Origin: Shewanella sp. SR44-3
GTDB taxonomy: Bacteria; Pseudomonadota; Gammaproteobacteria; Enterobacterales; Shewanellaceae
Assembly (NCBI RefSeq): GCF_014163735.1
Contig: NZ_JACJDV010000004.1
Location: forward strand, 1 to 64,000
Direction: 5' to 3'
Length of the DNA stretch: 64,000 bases
In this document: positions 44,465 to 53,136 of the stretch, piece by piece
How positions within the stretch are numbered: position 1 is the stretch's first letter
Layout: each line of letters starts with the position of its first letter
The notes under the pieces: model-generated
What the model was told of the DNA's origin: nothing
What the model saw: the letters and a program-made list of their open reading frames with translations, nothing else
The model's database searches: none
Position numbers and translations under genes: made by a program

Positions 44465-45142
44465 CTAAATAAGGATGGGCTTTATACCAGAGTTTGCTGC
44501 TTTTTGCATCAAAACTAACTCTTTCGCGGCAAATAATAGCTTAAATTGCCCCTGGGTGGCTAGGTATTCGAAGGTTTTGTGTTGATAGAAGCTTACATGA
44601 GCAGGATTATTCTTGTGATGCCACTTGGCAAAGTGAGACTTATCTGTAAGCAGTGCGGTACCAATCGCTAGCCAGCCGTGAGGTTTTACCAAGCTTGAGA
44701 GTAAATTCCACTGGGTTAATGGTCGCTTAAAGCGCTCAAATACTTTGTAGCTACACACAAAATCATATTCTTGTTCTAAGGCGGTTTGCTCTGTCGCGTT
44801 AAATGGGTCGAACTGCATCAACTGGTGGCCGCTGGCTTGGACTCTATCTAGGGTGTGGCTATCTAAGTGACTGCCGAAATTTAAGCCGACCAAGTTTGCT
44901 CCGGTTAAGTCACTAAGCTGAGCTAGCAGGGGCAGTACAAATTGCGAGGCTTGTCGCTGCTGGGTCATTTTTTGTTGACGGCCATAGCTTTTACTTGATG
45001 TGATTTGCTGTGGATTAATGGCCATCCTATGGTCAGTGGGATCGGCGAAGACAAATGCACATTGCTGGCAGTCATAGAAAGTCCGCTTCTTATCTTGAAG
45101 AAATAGCATCGCAGGGTGCTTACACAGTGGGCATCGGGTCAT
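44465..45142 (-). CDS. Zinc-finger SAM-methyltransferase-like protein
   Basis: 225 residues. Begins with a four-cysteine zinc-ribbon (CPLCKH and CQQC) and continues into a class-I methyltransferase-like core with LVGLNFGSHLDSHTLDRV, YDFVCSYKVFERF and VKPHGWLAIGTALL. The glycine loop is poorly conserved, so SAM binding is not certain. Substrate unknown. 55 bases upstream of the yihI start and on the same strand. Confidence 0.7.
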   Translation of the reverse strand: MTRCPLCKHPAMLFLQDKKRTFYDCQQCAFVFADPTDHRMAINPQQITSSKSYGRQQKMTQQRQASQFVLPLLAQLSDLTGANLVGLNFGSHLDSHTLDRVQASGHQLMQFDPFNATEQTALEQEYDFVCSYKVFERFKRPLTQWNLLSSLVKPHGWLAIGTALLTDKSHFAKWHHKNNPAHVSFYQHKTFEYLATQGQFKLLFAAKELVLMQKAANSGIKPILI

Positions 45143-45194
45143 ATAGGGGTTAGCTTGGGAAGATTAATACTGATTCTACTGATTTTTGAGCATA

Positions 45195-45221
45195 AAAAAA
45201 GGTGGCAGTAAACTGCCACCT
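45195..45221 (-). terminator. Terminator of the CsrB-family RNA
   Basis: Read on the minus strand, AGGTGGCAG/CTGCCACCT form a perfect nine-base stem with a four-base loop followed by seven T residues. The U-run is only on the minus strand, which fixes the direction of the RNA gene. Confidence 0.9.
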
Positions 45222-45482
45222 CGTAAACAGTGCTTATCGCACTCTATTCTGATTCCAAGTATCCATACTTGCTATGCGACTTTCCCGGTCAGTATCCTTC
45301 TTTTTTTTAGTGCTATCCCTGCAGATTATTTTTATTGGTCTTCATGACACTTTATTACTTTTTAGTCGTCATCCTGACAACTGTTCCGTAGATGGTCCAA
45401 GGGACACATCGAGTCTAGCGTTTTGTCGTCAATGACAATATCCAACCATCCATGTTGCTATGTGACTTCCAACAAAATCATG
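45195..45482 (-). ncRNA. csrB: CsrB/CsrC-family CsrA-sequestering RNA
   Basis: On the minus strand this roughly 285-base region holds eleven GGA motifs and no open frame. Several GGA lie in hairpin loops: CAAGTA-TGGA-TACTTG (45271-45256), GTCA-GGA-TGAC (45378-45368) and CAAC-ATGGATG-GTTG (45457-45443). This is the signature of RNAs that titrate the translational regulator CsrA. It ends in a strong intrinsic terminator and starts near 45482, after TTGAAA (45516-45511) and TGTACT (45494-45489) promoter-like boxes 16 bases apart. The location between engB and yihI is that of csrC in E. coli. The 5' end is approximate. Confidence 0.85.
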
Positions 45483-45871
45483 GTTGACAGTACATTAAAA
45501 AATAATACTTTTTCAATGTAGATTAGCGGAATCATTCTACTAATCATGTCTAAAGATTTCATTGTGATGTAAGGCAGTGCTAAACAGCAAAATGACCAAA
45601 TTGGGTCGAGTCCTTACAATCCATATGACTAGGATTTCAAGATGAAATCACGGCTCTGTTATTTTTATTTGTGAGCTGTCAGTAACTATTATTGTTATTG
45701 GTTTATTTTATTCTTATATCTTTACTTTTAATGTGACCAAGATCTGTAAGTTGTTATTGATATTCTTATACAAACAGTTGGGTTTAACTTGGTACGGGGG
45801 CTATTTAACCCTAAAAGCGTGATCCCTGTCAAGCTAAACGTCGGTAAGTTGACGTTAACGTTAACTTCCTA
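45483..45871. promoter_or_regulatory. Control region of the CsrB-family RNA, with a possible UvrY/GacA box
   Basis: Gene-free. TGTAAGGCAGTGCTAAACA at 45568-45586 matches the left half of the GacA/UvrY box TGTAAGN6CTTACA perfectly and the right half partly; it is about 90 bases before the RNA start. A lone CTTACA lies at 45613-45618. Regulation by BarA/UvrY is the rule for this RNA family. The rest, to 45871, is A+T-rich with nothing else recognisable. Confidence 0.45.
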
Positions 45872-45907
45872 GTGTAAAAAATGAGCTAAAAAGCTCATTT
45901 TTTACAC
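45872..45907 (-). terminator. Perfect 16-base inverted repeat, terminator of cytochrome c4
   Basis: GTGTAAAAAATGAGCT and AGCTCATTTTTTACAC are exact reverse complements around AAAA. The A/T tracts inside the stem give a terminator in both directions. It lies 19 bases past the cytochrome stop. Confidence 0.8.
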
Positions 45908-45926
45908 TAAATAAGCAACTTAAGTC

Positions 45927-46547
45927 TTACTTAATGCTTGAAATGTATTTAGATAATGCTTCAATGTCGGCATCAGTTAATTTTTTAGCTACATCTTGCA
46001 TCATGCCGTTCAAATCATTGTTACGGCTACCATCACGGAACTTATTTAGCTGGATCTTGATATAATTTGTATGTTGTCCAGCTAAGGTTGGGAAGCCAGC
46101 TGCGGCAGCACCTTTACCATCAGGGCCGTGACAAGCGATACAACCGGTAATTCCACGGGCGGTATCACCACCTTTATATAGGCTTTCACCTAATGCTGGA
46201 ACATCGGTAACAGCAACAGCTTGAATGGGGTTGCTAGCAAAATATGCTGCCAAATCAGCAATGTCTTGATCGCTTAACGCCATGGTCATGCCGCCCATGA
46301 TAGGGTCCATACGACCTTCTTTACCACCTGACATAGCGGCAGAGCGGAAATCATGTATTTGTTTTTCTAGGTAAGATGCGTGCTGACCTGAAATTTTCGG
46401 GTACATGTCGATCATACTGTTACCGTCTATACCGTGACAGGCAGAACAGATGAGGGCTTTGGTTTTGCCCGCTTCAGCATTACCTTCGGCGTTTGCAGGT
46501 GATGACATAGCGGCAACTACAGACAGCGCAAGAGCTAACTTTTTCAT
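45927..46547 (-). CDS. Cytochrome c4, periplasmic dihaem cytochrome
   Basis: 206 residues. Signal sequence MKKLALALSVVAAMSSPANA. Two homologous cytochrome c halves, with haem sites CSACHG (about residue 34) and CIACHG (about 135), and distal-methionine candidates in MALSDQDIADLAAYFAS and MQDVAKKLTDADIEALSKYI regions. Cytochrome c4 passes electrons to terminal oxidases. The ATG has an AATAAGTTGGAACGCC leader with GGAA as ribosome site. Divergent from engB. Confidence 0.95.
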   Translation of the reverse strand: MKKLALALSVVAAMSSPANAEGNAEAGKTKALICSACHGIDGNSMIDMYPKISGQHASYLEKQIHDFRSAAMSGGKEGRMDPIMGGMTMALSDQDIADLAAYFASNPIQAVAVTDVPALGESLYKGGDTARGITGCIACHGPDGKGAAAAGFPTLAGQHTNYIKIQLNKFRDGSRNNDLNGMMQDVAKKLTDADIEALSKYISSIK

Positions 46548-46723
46548 GGCGTTCCAACTTATTGTTAAATTATTGTCCTGGGCTTACTAGGAGGACCTGC
46601 AAGCGTGGTAAAATACATATAATATGCTCGGAATAATATTTTACACGAAAACGTGGAAAAGTAAGCAATTGTTCAATAATTATGGTATTGCATAATCAGA
46701 GTTGTGACACCATAAGTGTTCTT

Positions 46724-46777
46724 ATACCTATTACTATGAATCGACTTCTTGTGATCAAGACTTCTCTTAATAGGTAT
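46724..46777 (+). promoter_or_regulatory. Inverted repeat in the engB leader
   Basis: ATACCTATTA (46724-46733) and TAATAGGTAT (46768-46777) are exact reverse complements, enclosing a second small hairpin CTTG/CAAG. The element ends 22 bases before the engB GTG. It may be an operator or a leader stem-loop; no U-run follows, so it is not a clear terminator. Confidence 0.45.
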
Positions 46778-46799
46778 TATTATTTAATCGGAGTTAACA

Positions 46800-47459
46800 G
46801 TGTCAGAATCTAGTATGGATTTCCGCAGGGCCAAGTTTTTAATCAGTGCGCCAGATATTGCTCACCTTAATGAGTACCTTCCTGGTGATGCCGGCGTCGA
46901 AATCGCCTTTGCTGGTCGCTCTAATGCCGGTAAGTCTAGTGCATTAAATGCACTAACAGAGCAAAAAGGTCTAGCCAGAACCAGTAAAACACCAGGTCGT
47001 ACTCAGCTAATTAACGTGTTTGCTCTAGATGCTGATCGTCGTTTGGTGGATTTACCAGGTTATGGATTTGCGCAAGTTCCCTTGGCGCTAAAGAACAAAT
47101 GGCAGCAAGCTTTAGGTGAGTATCTGCAAAAAAGAGCCTGCTTAAGTGGCGTAGTTGTGTTGATGGATATTCGTCATCCATTAAAAGATCTCGATATGCA
47201 AATGATTGAGTGGGCGGTTGCCAGTGAAATTCCGGTATTGGCGTTACTGACTAAGTCGGACAAGCTTGCTCAAAGCGTAAAAATGAAGACAGTTAATGAA
47301 GTGCGCAGTGCGTTAGCTGATTTTGGTGATTGGGTGAAGGTTGAGCCTTTCTCATCATTGAAGGGAACAGGCAAGCCTAAGGTGTTGAGTATTCTTAATG
47401 AGTGGTGCAATCCACAGTGGTTACTGGATGCGATAGCGCAAGAATCGCCAGAAGATTAA
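46800..47459 (+). CDS. engB: EngB (YihA/YsxC), ribosome-biogenesis GTPase
   Basis: 219 residues from a GTG start with CGGAG seven bases upstream. GTPase motifs: G1 [13 protein letters not shown]2/G3 [12 protein letters not shown] and [11 protein letters not shown]4 LTKSDKL. It is needed for 50S subunit assembly. The neighbourhood (yihI, CsrB-type RNA, Spot 42, polA) matches the E. coli arrangement around yihA. Confidence 0.96.
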   Translation: MSESSMDFRRAKFLISAPDIAHLNEYLPGDAGVEIAFAGRSNAGKSSALNALTEQKGLARTSKTPGRTQLINVFALDADRRLVDLPGYGFAQVPLALKNKWQQALGEYLQKRACLSGVVVLMDIRHPLKDLDMQMIEWAVASEIPVLALLTKSDKLAQSVKMKTVNEVRSALADFGDWVKVEPFSSLKGTGKPKVLSILNEWCNPQWLLDAIAQESPED

Positions 47460-47496
47460 TCAGCGCTTTTTCATCTGATTAATACAACCGTCATAG

Positions 47497-47521
47497 GCCA
47501 GCATAGTTGCTGGCTTTTTTT
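47497..47521 (+). terminator. Terminator of engB
   Basis: GCCAGCA/TGCTGGC stem with a TAGT loop and seven T residues, 37 bases past the stop. Confidence 0.9.
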
Positions 47522-47543
47522 ATGGCTGCAGACATAAAAAAGC

Positions 47544-47684
47544 AAAAAAAAACCGACGACATAAAGTCATCGGCAAAAAATATAGCTCTTTTGGGGAAAG
47601 CTAAATTCAACAAGACTCAAGTGCTATCAATTCATTCGACAACCCTCAATGACCAGAGAGTAACCTGTTTCGAGCTAAAATAAA
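47544..47684 (-). ncRNA. Candidate small RNA downstream of Spot 42
   Basis: On the minus strand the hairpin CCGATGAC/GTCGTCGG (47573-47553, one mismatch) is followed by nine T residues (to 47544), a good terminator that no annotated gene needs: Spot 42 already ends at 47724. Upstream are TTGAAA (47720-47715) and TTTAAA (47696-47691), spaced 18 bases, predicting a start near 47684 and an RNA of about 140 bases. No open frame is obvious. It could instead be a back-up terminator for polA/spf read-through. Confidence 0.35.
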
Positions 47685-47723
47685 ACACTTTTTAAAGTAA
47701 ATGCTCTAAATTTTTTTCAAGGC

Positions 47724-47831
47724 AAAAAAAAGCCCCAGTAATCATTACTGAGGCGCCATATTTGGCTGTCACTATCGCTAGTGATTTAAAAAAGGTTTGA
47801 AAGATTGAACATCTTAACCTCTGTACCCTAC
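47724..47831 (-). ncRNA. spf: Spot 42 regulatory RNA
   Basis: The 5' end GTAGGGTACAGAGG and the next segment AAGATGTTCAATCTTTCAA are almost identical to the start of E. coli Spot 42, and the RNA closes with the same style of terminator (GCCTCAGTAATGATTACTGGGGC followed by eight T residues, split here as an imperfect stem). The place between polA and engB, and the same strand as polA, are conserved. Spot 42 is an Hfq-dependent base-pairing RNA that represses secondary-carbon and redox genes when glucose is plentiful. Confidence 0.93.
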
Positions 47832-47838
47832 GCCAAGA

Positions 47839-47844
47839 ATAATA
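47839..47844 (-). promoter_or_regulatory. -10 box of spf
   Basis: TATTAT sits at the right distance (seven bases) before the RNA's first G. Seventeen bases further up is TTTTCA, a partial -35. An imperfect TGAAAA/TTTTTCA repeat overlaps the -35 region, where CRP acts in E. coli; it is too weak to call as a CRP site. Confidence 0.6.
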
Positions 47845-47981
47845 CTGTATTTACCGTTAAATGAAAAACAGTTTTTCAAATAAAGAGCCAATAGTGTGGT
47901 GAAGGTCATATTTTTCTGCCAGTTTGTGCTGATTATTACTTAACTTCAACTCGGACTAATTCAACGATAGATAACATAAAA

Positions 47982-48016
47982 AAGCCTGCCATATCCAATG
48001 GGAAAGTGGCAGGCTT
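47982..48016 (-). terminator. Terminator of polA
   Basis: AAGCCTGCCA and TGGCAGGCTT are perfect complements 15 bases apart, with a T-rich tail on the minus strand, 38 bases past the polA stop. It separates polA from spf. Confidence 0.85.
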
Positions 48017-48053
48017 GAGTGCGGTAAATAACGCTATTTAAAACAAATTTTTT

Positions 48054-50819
48054 CTAGTGGGCTTCATCCCAGTTATTGCCTAAGCCAGCCTCAGCAAGTA
48101 AGGTCACATCGAGATCGGCGGCTTGCGCCATCAGTAAGCAAATCTTGGCTTTTAGTGTTTCAGCTTGAGCTTCATCCACTTCAAATACCAGTTCATCATG
48201 TACCTGCATGATCATGGTAATTTCACCTTGGGTCTCGGTTTTTATCCAGTTGGCTATCTTGATCATGGCTTTTTTGATGATATCAGCGGCAGTGCCTTGC
48301 ATGGGAGCATTAATCGCGGCTCTTTCCGCTGCTTGACGACGCATGGCGTTACGGTCACGGATCTCTGGCAAATACAGGCGACGGCCAAATAGGGTCGATA
48401 CGTAGCCTAATTCAGCAGCGTTGGCGCGAGTTTCTTCCATATAGGTCAGCACTCCTGGATAGCGAGCAAAATAAGTGTCGATATAGGTTTGCGCTTCGTT
48501 GCGAGGAATATCCAGCTGCTTAGCTAATCCAAAGGCTGACATACCATAAATTAAGCCAAAGTTAACCGCTTTTGCTCGGCGGCGTTGTTCCGTGGTGACT
48601 TCCTCAAAATGTGTACCAAAGACTTCTGCAGCAGTGGCTCTATGAATATCTTTACCTTCAGCAAAGGCGGTAAGTAAGCCTTTATCTTGGGATAAATGCG
48701 CCATGATCCGCAGTTCAATTTGTGAATAATCCGCCGCTAAAATTTTACGCCCCGCAGGGGCAATGAAAGCCTGACGAATACGTCTGCCTTCTTCGGTGCG
48801 AATAGGGATGTTCTGCAGGTTTGGATCGCTCGATGATAAGCGCCCCGTTGCGGCATTCGCCTGATGGTAGCTGGTGTGTACTCGACCTGTGGTGCCATTA
48901 ACCATTAACGGCAACTTATCTGTGTAGGTACTTTTAAGTTTGGCTAGGCTGCGGTGGGCCAAGATAATTTTGGGCAGCGGGTAATCTAAGGCAAGCTCGA
49001 TCAAGACTTCTTCCGCAGTGGATGGCGCTCCTTTAGGGGTTTTCTTTCTGATTGGGTAGCCCAATTTTTCGAAGAACAGCACTTGTAACTGCTTTGGCGA
49101 TGCTAGGTTAAATTTTTCACCAGCAATCTCATAGGCCTCAAGCTCTAACTTATCTATCTTCTGCGCCAGTTCATCACTTTGTTGGCTTAATAGCATAGGG
49201 TCGATAAGCACCCCTTGGCGCTCGATATCAGATAAAACTTGAATGAGGGGAAGCTCTAATTCGCTAAATACTTGGGCCAGTTCTGGCTCTTTTTCAAGCC
49301 TTGGCCATAAGTGCTGGTGCAGGCGTAGAGTAATATCGGCATCTTCTGCGGCATAAGGCGCTGCTGTGTCTAAATCGATCTGGTTAAAAGTCAGCTGTTT
49401 AGTGCCTTTACCGGCAACATCCTCAAAGCTGATGTTTTTATGACCTAAGTATTTTAAGGCCAGCCCATCCATATCATGGCGTGAGGCGACCGAATTAAAC
49501 ACATAAGACTCAAGCATGGTATCGAAGCGCACCCCTTTTAGCTTGATACCGACATTGGCGAAGATGCTGATATCGTACTTTAAGTTTTGACCTACTTTAG
49601 CCGGGCTGTCGCTCTCAAGTATTGGGCGCAGCTTTTCGAGGGCTATTGCCATGTCGATTTGGCTCGGGGCATCTAAATAATCATGTGCCAGTGGTAAGTA
49701 AGCGGCTTCACCTGCCTGGACGGCGAATGAAATCCCCACGAGCTTAGCATCCATGTAATTTAAACTGGTGGTCTCAGTGTCAATGGCAATAAGCGGGGCT
49801 TGGCTTAGCTTGGCAATCCAAGTGTCTAAGTCATCGAGAGTTAAGATAGTATGGTAGTTTGCAGTGATAGTTTCAGCAGGAGGCGTGACTTCAGCCGTCT
49901 CAACATGGGATGCCACTTTACCTTGGGCTGGCGCTTTGTTATCTAGCACCTCTGCAAGCCAGCGCTTAAACTCCATTTCACCGTAACAGGCAATAAGCTC
50001 ATCTTTATTATGAGGTTTTACCGCGAGAAGTTCCCAGCTTGGGTCGAGCTCTACATCTGTCTTAATAGTGGCAAGCTGGTAAGAAAGTTTAAGCATGTCA
50101 GCGTTGTCGATGATTTTTGCTGGCATGGTTTTTGAGCCTCTAAAACCCACTTCAACCACACTTTGGGGATCGGCTAATAATTTTTCAACGCTGCCAACTC
50201 CATTTAGCATTGCCAGTGCGGTTTTCTCACCCACGCCAGGCAGACCTGGGATGTTGTCGGACTTATCGCCCATCAGTGCTAAAAAGTCGATAATAAGCTC
50301 AGGGCCGACACCAAATTTAGTGGCCACTTCAGCAGGCCCCATTATGGTGTCTGTCATGGTATTAATCAGGGTGACATGCTCATTCACCAGTTGCGCCATG
50401 TCTTTATCGCCGGTGCTGATTAAGGTGGCGCGGCCTTCGGCGCTGGCACGCTTGGCTATGGTGCCAATAACGTCGTCGGCTTCAACCCCTTCAATACTGA
50501 TAAGCGGCAAGCCTAGTGCATGGATTATTCTATGCAAAGGCGCGATTTGACTACGTAAGTCATCAGGCATGGGTGGGCGCTGCGCCTTGTACTCGCTGTA
50601 CATATCATTTCTAAATGTTTTGCCTTTAGCATCAAATACCACAGCGATATGGCTTGGATTGTAACGACTCAACAAGCTGCGTAGCATATTGACTACACCG
50701 TAAACCGCCCCGGTGGCTTCACCCTTAGAATTGGTTAGATGTGGTGGCGCATAATAAGCGCGATAAAGGTAGGAAGAACCATCCACAAGGACGAGGGGGT
50801 TTTCTGGGATTGTTGGCAT
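48054..50819 (-). CDS. polA: DNA polymerase I
   Basis: 921 residues with all three activities. The 5' nuclease domain has [24 protein letters not shown] and [18 protein letters not shown]. The 3'-5' exonuclease is apparently intact ([19 protein letters not shown] and [13 protein letters not shown]). The polymerase domain has [38 protein letters not shown] and [11 protein letters not shown]. It acts in Okazaki-fragment processing and repair. Start ATG at 50819. No anomalies. Confidence 0.98.
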   Translation of the reverse strand: MPTIPENPLVLVDGSSYLYRAYYAPPHLTNSKGEATGAVYGVVNMLRSLLSRYNPSHIAVVFDAKGKTFRNDMYSEYKAQRPPMPDDLRSQIAPLHRIIHALGLPLISIEGVEADDVIGTIAKRASAEGRATLISTGDKDMAQLVNEHVTLINTMTDTIMGPAEVATKFGVGPELIIDFLALMGDKSDNIPGLPGVGEKTALAMLNGVGSVEKLLADPQSVVEVGFRGSKTMPAKIIDNADMLKLSYQLATIKTDVELDPSWELLAVKPHNKDELIACYGEMEFKRWLAEVLDNKAPAQGKVASHVETAEVTPPAETITANYHTILTLDDLDTWIAKLSQAPLIAIDTETTSLNYMDAKLVGISFAVQAGEAAYLPLAHDYLDAPSQIDMAIALEKLRPILESDSPAKVGQNLKYDISIFANVGIKLKGVRFDTMLESYVFNSVASRHDMDGLALKYLGHKNISFEDVAGKGTKQLTFNQIDLDTAAPYAAEDADITLRLHQHLWPRLEKEPELAQVFSELELPLIQVLSDIERQGVLIDPMLLSQQSDELAQKIDKLELEAYEIAGEKFNLASPKQLQVLFFEKLGYPIRKKTPKGAPSTAEEVLIELALDYPLPKIILAHRSLAKLKSTYTDKLPLMVNGTTGRVHTSYHQANAATGRLSSSDPNLQNIPIRTEEGRRIRQAFIAPAGRKILAADYSQIELRIMAHLSQDKGLLTAFAEGKDIHRATAAEVFGTHFEEVTTEQRRRAKAVNFGLIYGMSAFGLAKQLDIPRNEAQTYIDTYFARYPGVLTYMEETRANAAELGYVSTLFGRRLYLPEIRDRNAMRRQAAERAAINAPMQGTAADIIKKAMIKIANWIKTETQGEITMIMQVHDELVFEVDEAQAETLKAKICLLMAQAADLDVTLLAEAGLGNNWDEAH

Positions 50820-51205
50820 AATTTGAGTTCATTATCAGTCTGCTGAGATGGCGTTAGCATGCCACAGACAGAGCTTTTCAGCCATGGCAAAATATATCGC
50901 AGCCTGTGGATAAGTCTGTGAGTGAAATAATCAACATGCTGGAGTAGTTTTAAATACGGCTGGAAAGTAAAATTATAAGTTGTTGAATTTATTTGGTTAA
51001 AATGTTTTTTGTGAGTTTGATTATAATTTTGATAAAACATCCTTATTTGTGGATTTTTTTATTTTTGTGCTTAAAAATGTAAACTTCTTGGCTTTATTTT
51101 TAAGTCTTGATAAATTCGAGCAACTAAATTAGCACGAATTTTAATCAGATCAAGTGATTTGTTGGCTGGTTGTTAAAATAACTTGATATAACGAGGACCG
51201 TTTTA
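50820..51205. promoter_or_regulatory. Divergent region between polA and elbB, with a DnaA-box match
   Basis: 386 bases without a credible gene. TGTGGATAA at 50905-50913 is the exact complement of the DnaA consensus TTATCCACA, 86 bases before the polA start; a weaker TGTGGATTT occurs near 51051. The 51000-51160 part is very A+T-rich and probably holds the elbB promoter. The elbB start has ACGAGGACC upstream. Confidence 0.4.
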
Positions 51206-51874
51206 ATGAAAAATGTTGCTGTTTTACTCAGTGGTGCCGGTGTCTTTGATGGTGCAGAAATCCATGAGTCAGTACTAACCTTACTCGCCTTATCTCGTGC
51301 TGGGGCCAATTATCAATGTTTTGCACCTGATATAGAGCAGATGCATGTGGTTAATCACCTCACCGGTGAGGTGGCAGTGAATGAGAGCCGTAATGTATTG
51401 GTGGAGTCGGCGCGTATCGCTCGCGGTGAGGTGCTCAATGCTAAGTCGCTGGATGTGAGTGAATATGATGCGCTGATTATTCCTGGTGGCTTTGGTGCGG
51501 CCAAAAACTTATCTAATTACGCCACTACTGGCAGTGATTGCACAGTTAACCCAATCGTGGCGGTATTTATCCGTGAGTTTGCCTTAGCAGCAAAGCCTGT
51601 GGGTTTTATTTGTATCTCGCCTATGATGATCCCAAAAATCTACGGACATGGCGCTAAGGCGACCATAGGTACTGACAGTGCTAGTGCCCAAGCATTTTCA
51701 GAAATGGGTGGAAAGCACATAGAGGCCAAGGTGGATGAAATTGTAGTGGATGAAATTAACAAGATAGTGAGCACGCCAGCTTATATGTTGGCAGGCTCAA
51801 TTGCTGAGGCACATATAGGTATCGAAAAGTTGGTGACGCGGGTATTAGAAATGAGTGAACCCCACGCCGTTTAG
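51206..51874 (+). CDS. elbB: ElbB, isoprenoid-biosynthesis-associated glyoxalase
   Basis: 222 residues of the DJ-1/PfpI superfamily. VAVLLSGAGVFDGAEIHESV, DALIIPGGFGAAKNLSNYAT and KPVGFICISPMMIPKI are ElbB signatures; the cysteine in GFICISP is the nucleophile position. E. coli ElbB has weak glyoxalase III activity and enhances lycopene synthesis. The role in vivo is unsettled. It converges on glpG with a nine-base gap. Confidence 0.95.
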   Translation: MKNVAVLLSGAGVFDGAEIHESVLTLLALSRAGANYQCFAPDIEQMHVVNHLTGEVAVNESRNVLVESARIARGEVLNAKSLDVSEYDALIIPGGFGAAKNLSNYATTGSDCTVNPIVAVFIREFALAAKPVGFICISPMMIPKIYGHGAKATIGTDSASAQAFSEMGGKHIEAKVDEIVVDEINKIVSTPAYMLAGSIAEAHIGIEKLVTRVLEMSEPHAV

Positions 51875-51883
51875 TGAACTTGT

Positions 51884-52729
51884 TTAATTGGAATACTTAA
51901 TTTTGCGGCTGTCAAAGGCCGCTTGTGTTAGCCCTATGAGTAAACCACCAAGATGAGCACCATTGGCAATGGGCATGCCGAGCAGATCGGTAAAGCCTAG
52001 TACTAACCACAGCATCATAAAACCCATGTAGGAATCGGGCAGTTGTAGCCCAGATTGTGGTCGCCTCTTGCCCATTAACCAAGTGTAACCCACTAGGGCA
52101 TAGACGACTCCTGAGAGGCCGCCAAAGTTGGGGCCACTAATAAAATACTGCAATATGTTTGGCAGAGTACCGGCAACCAGCAATAACACCAGCAGTTTTG
52201 GCGCCCCGAGCCTGAGCTCAATTTTCCCGCCCAAGTACCACCACCAAAGTAAATTAAACATTATGTGCATGAGAGAAAAGTGTAATAGTGTGGGGGTGAA
52301 TACTCGCCATACTTGAATTAAATCAGACTCTTGTGTTGCACCAAAAAATGACAAGCTTGTATATACCAGTTCAAGTAAGCCAAGGTTCATCATGGCAAAC
52401 AGCAGCAGGCTGATGGCAAATATCCCTAGGGTTAGCGGCCCAGATTGAGTGATAAAATGCTGCGCCAATCCAAGGCCCGCGGCGCCGTAGTCAAAATGTG
52501 CTTTAGTGTCGCCAGAAGCCCATGAAGCTTGTAAATAGCGTTCAGCATAGGGCTCAGCTAAAAAACGTTCGAATTCAGCTTTTGCTTGAGTTTCTTGCTC
52601 GACTTGATGAATAACCAGCATGACACCTTGCTCGTTGAGTACAGGTTCACAATCAATCCCAATTCCTCTGAGATAATCGATAAATGCCTGAGCTGCACGG
52701 GCATTGTCAAGCTGACCTATAGGTATCAT
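51884..52729 (-). CDS. glpG: GlpG, rhomboid intramembrane serine protease
   Basis: 281 residues. A cytoplasmic N-domain (about 1-85) is followed by six membrane segments. The catalytic dyad is visible: Ser in GGLSGVVYAL and His in NGAHLGGLL, plus the HxxxN-type oxyanion region LLHFSLMHIMFNLLWWW. It cleaves membrane proteins in the bilayer. The ATGA start overlaps the glpE stop, so the pair is coupled, as in E. coli. Confidence 0.95.
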   Translation of the reverse strand: MIPIGQLDNARAAQAFIDYLRGIGIDCEPVLNEQGVMLVIHQVEQETQAKAEFERFLAEPYAERYLQASWASGDTKAHFDYGAAGLGLAQHFITQSGPLTLGIFAISLLLFAMMNLGLLELVYTSLSFFGATQESDLIQVWRVFTPTLLHFSLMHIMFNLLWWWYLGGKIELRLGAPKLLVLLLVAGTLPNILQYFISGPNFGGLSGVVYALVGYTWLMGKRRPQSGLQLPDSYMGFMMLWLVLGFTDLLGMPIANGAHLGGLLIGLTQAAFDSRKIKYSN

Positions 52730-53034
52730 GAGTTAGCAAGGCTCCAAGCGCTGTAACCGCCATCTAAACTATAAACAGCATCGAATCCTTGCTCGCACAT
52801 ATAGCTGGCAGCGCCTTGGCTGCTCATACCGTGATAACACACTACGATAAGGGGCTTATCCATATCAGCATCGGCAATAAAATTGGCGAGATTTTCATTA
52901 TTCAAATTCACTGAATTGGCAATGTGTCCCGCTTGAAAGCTTGCTGCATCGCGAATATCGACGATGGCGAGCTCAGGATCTGCAGCTTGCATATGAATAA
53001 GTTGATTGATAGATAAGTGAGTAAAAGCAGACAT
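52726..53034 (-). CDS. glpE: GlpE, thiosulfate sulfurtransferase (rhodanese)
   Basis: 102 residues from ATG 53034 (MSAFTHLSINQLIHMQ), with AGGG upstream. The open frame continues to 53127 but would run through the tdh terminator, so the short start is right. Single rhodanese domain with the active cysteine in VVCYHGMSSQGA and YSLDGGYSAW at the end. Transfers sulfane sulphur to cyanide or thioredoxin. Confidence 0.94.
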   Translation of the reverse strand: MSAFTHLSINQLIHMQAADPELAIVDIRDAASFQAGHIANSVNLNNENLANFIADADMDKPLIVVCYHGMSSQGAASYMCEQGFDAVYSLDGGYSAWSLANS

Positions 53035-53071
53035 GTGAACCCTAAAAAAATTAAAGAGGCTGTAAGTATGA

Positions 53072-53103
53072 AATAAGGGCTTGTATAAATACAAGCCCTT
53101 ATT
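53072..53103 (-). terminator. Terminator of the kbl-tdh operon
   Basis: AATAAGGGCTTGTA and TACAAGCCCTTATT form a perfect 14-base stem with a TAAA loop, 34 bases past the tdh stop on the minus strand. The stem ends in an A/T tract. Confidence 0.85.
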
Positions 53104-53136
53104 GTGTCGGTGGTGCACAGGTATCACTTTTAAAGT

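Noticed and set aside
45250-45480. Two similar stretches (tccat hairpin followed by gctatg-gactt) first read as copies of a mobile palindromic repeat
   Set aside because: On the minus strand both are GGA-loop hairpins of a single CsrB-type RNA with promoter-like boxes and a terminator; that explains the similarity better.
50735-51040. 101-residue minus-strand frame over the polA start
   Set aside because: It overlaps polA in another frame, is dominated by A+T-rich intergenic codons, and resembles no protein.
53035-53127. 31-residue N-terminal extension of GlpE
   Set aside because: It would be encoded within the terminator hairpin of tdh and lacks any conserved sequence.
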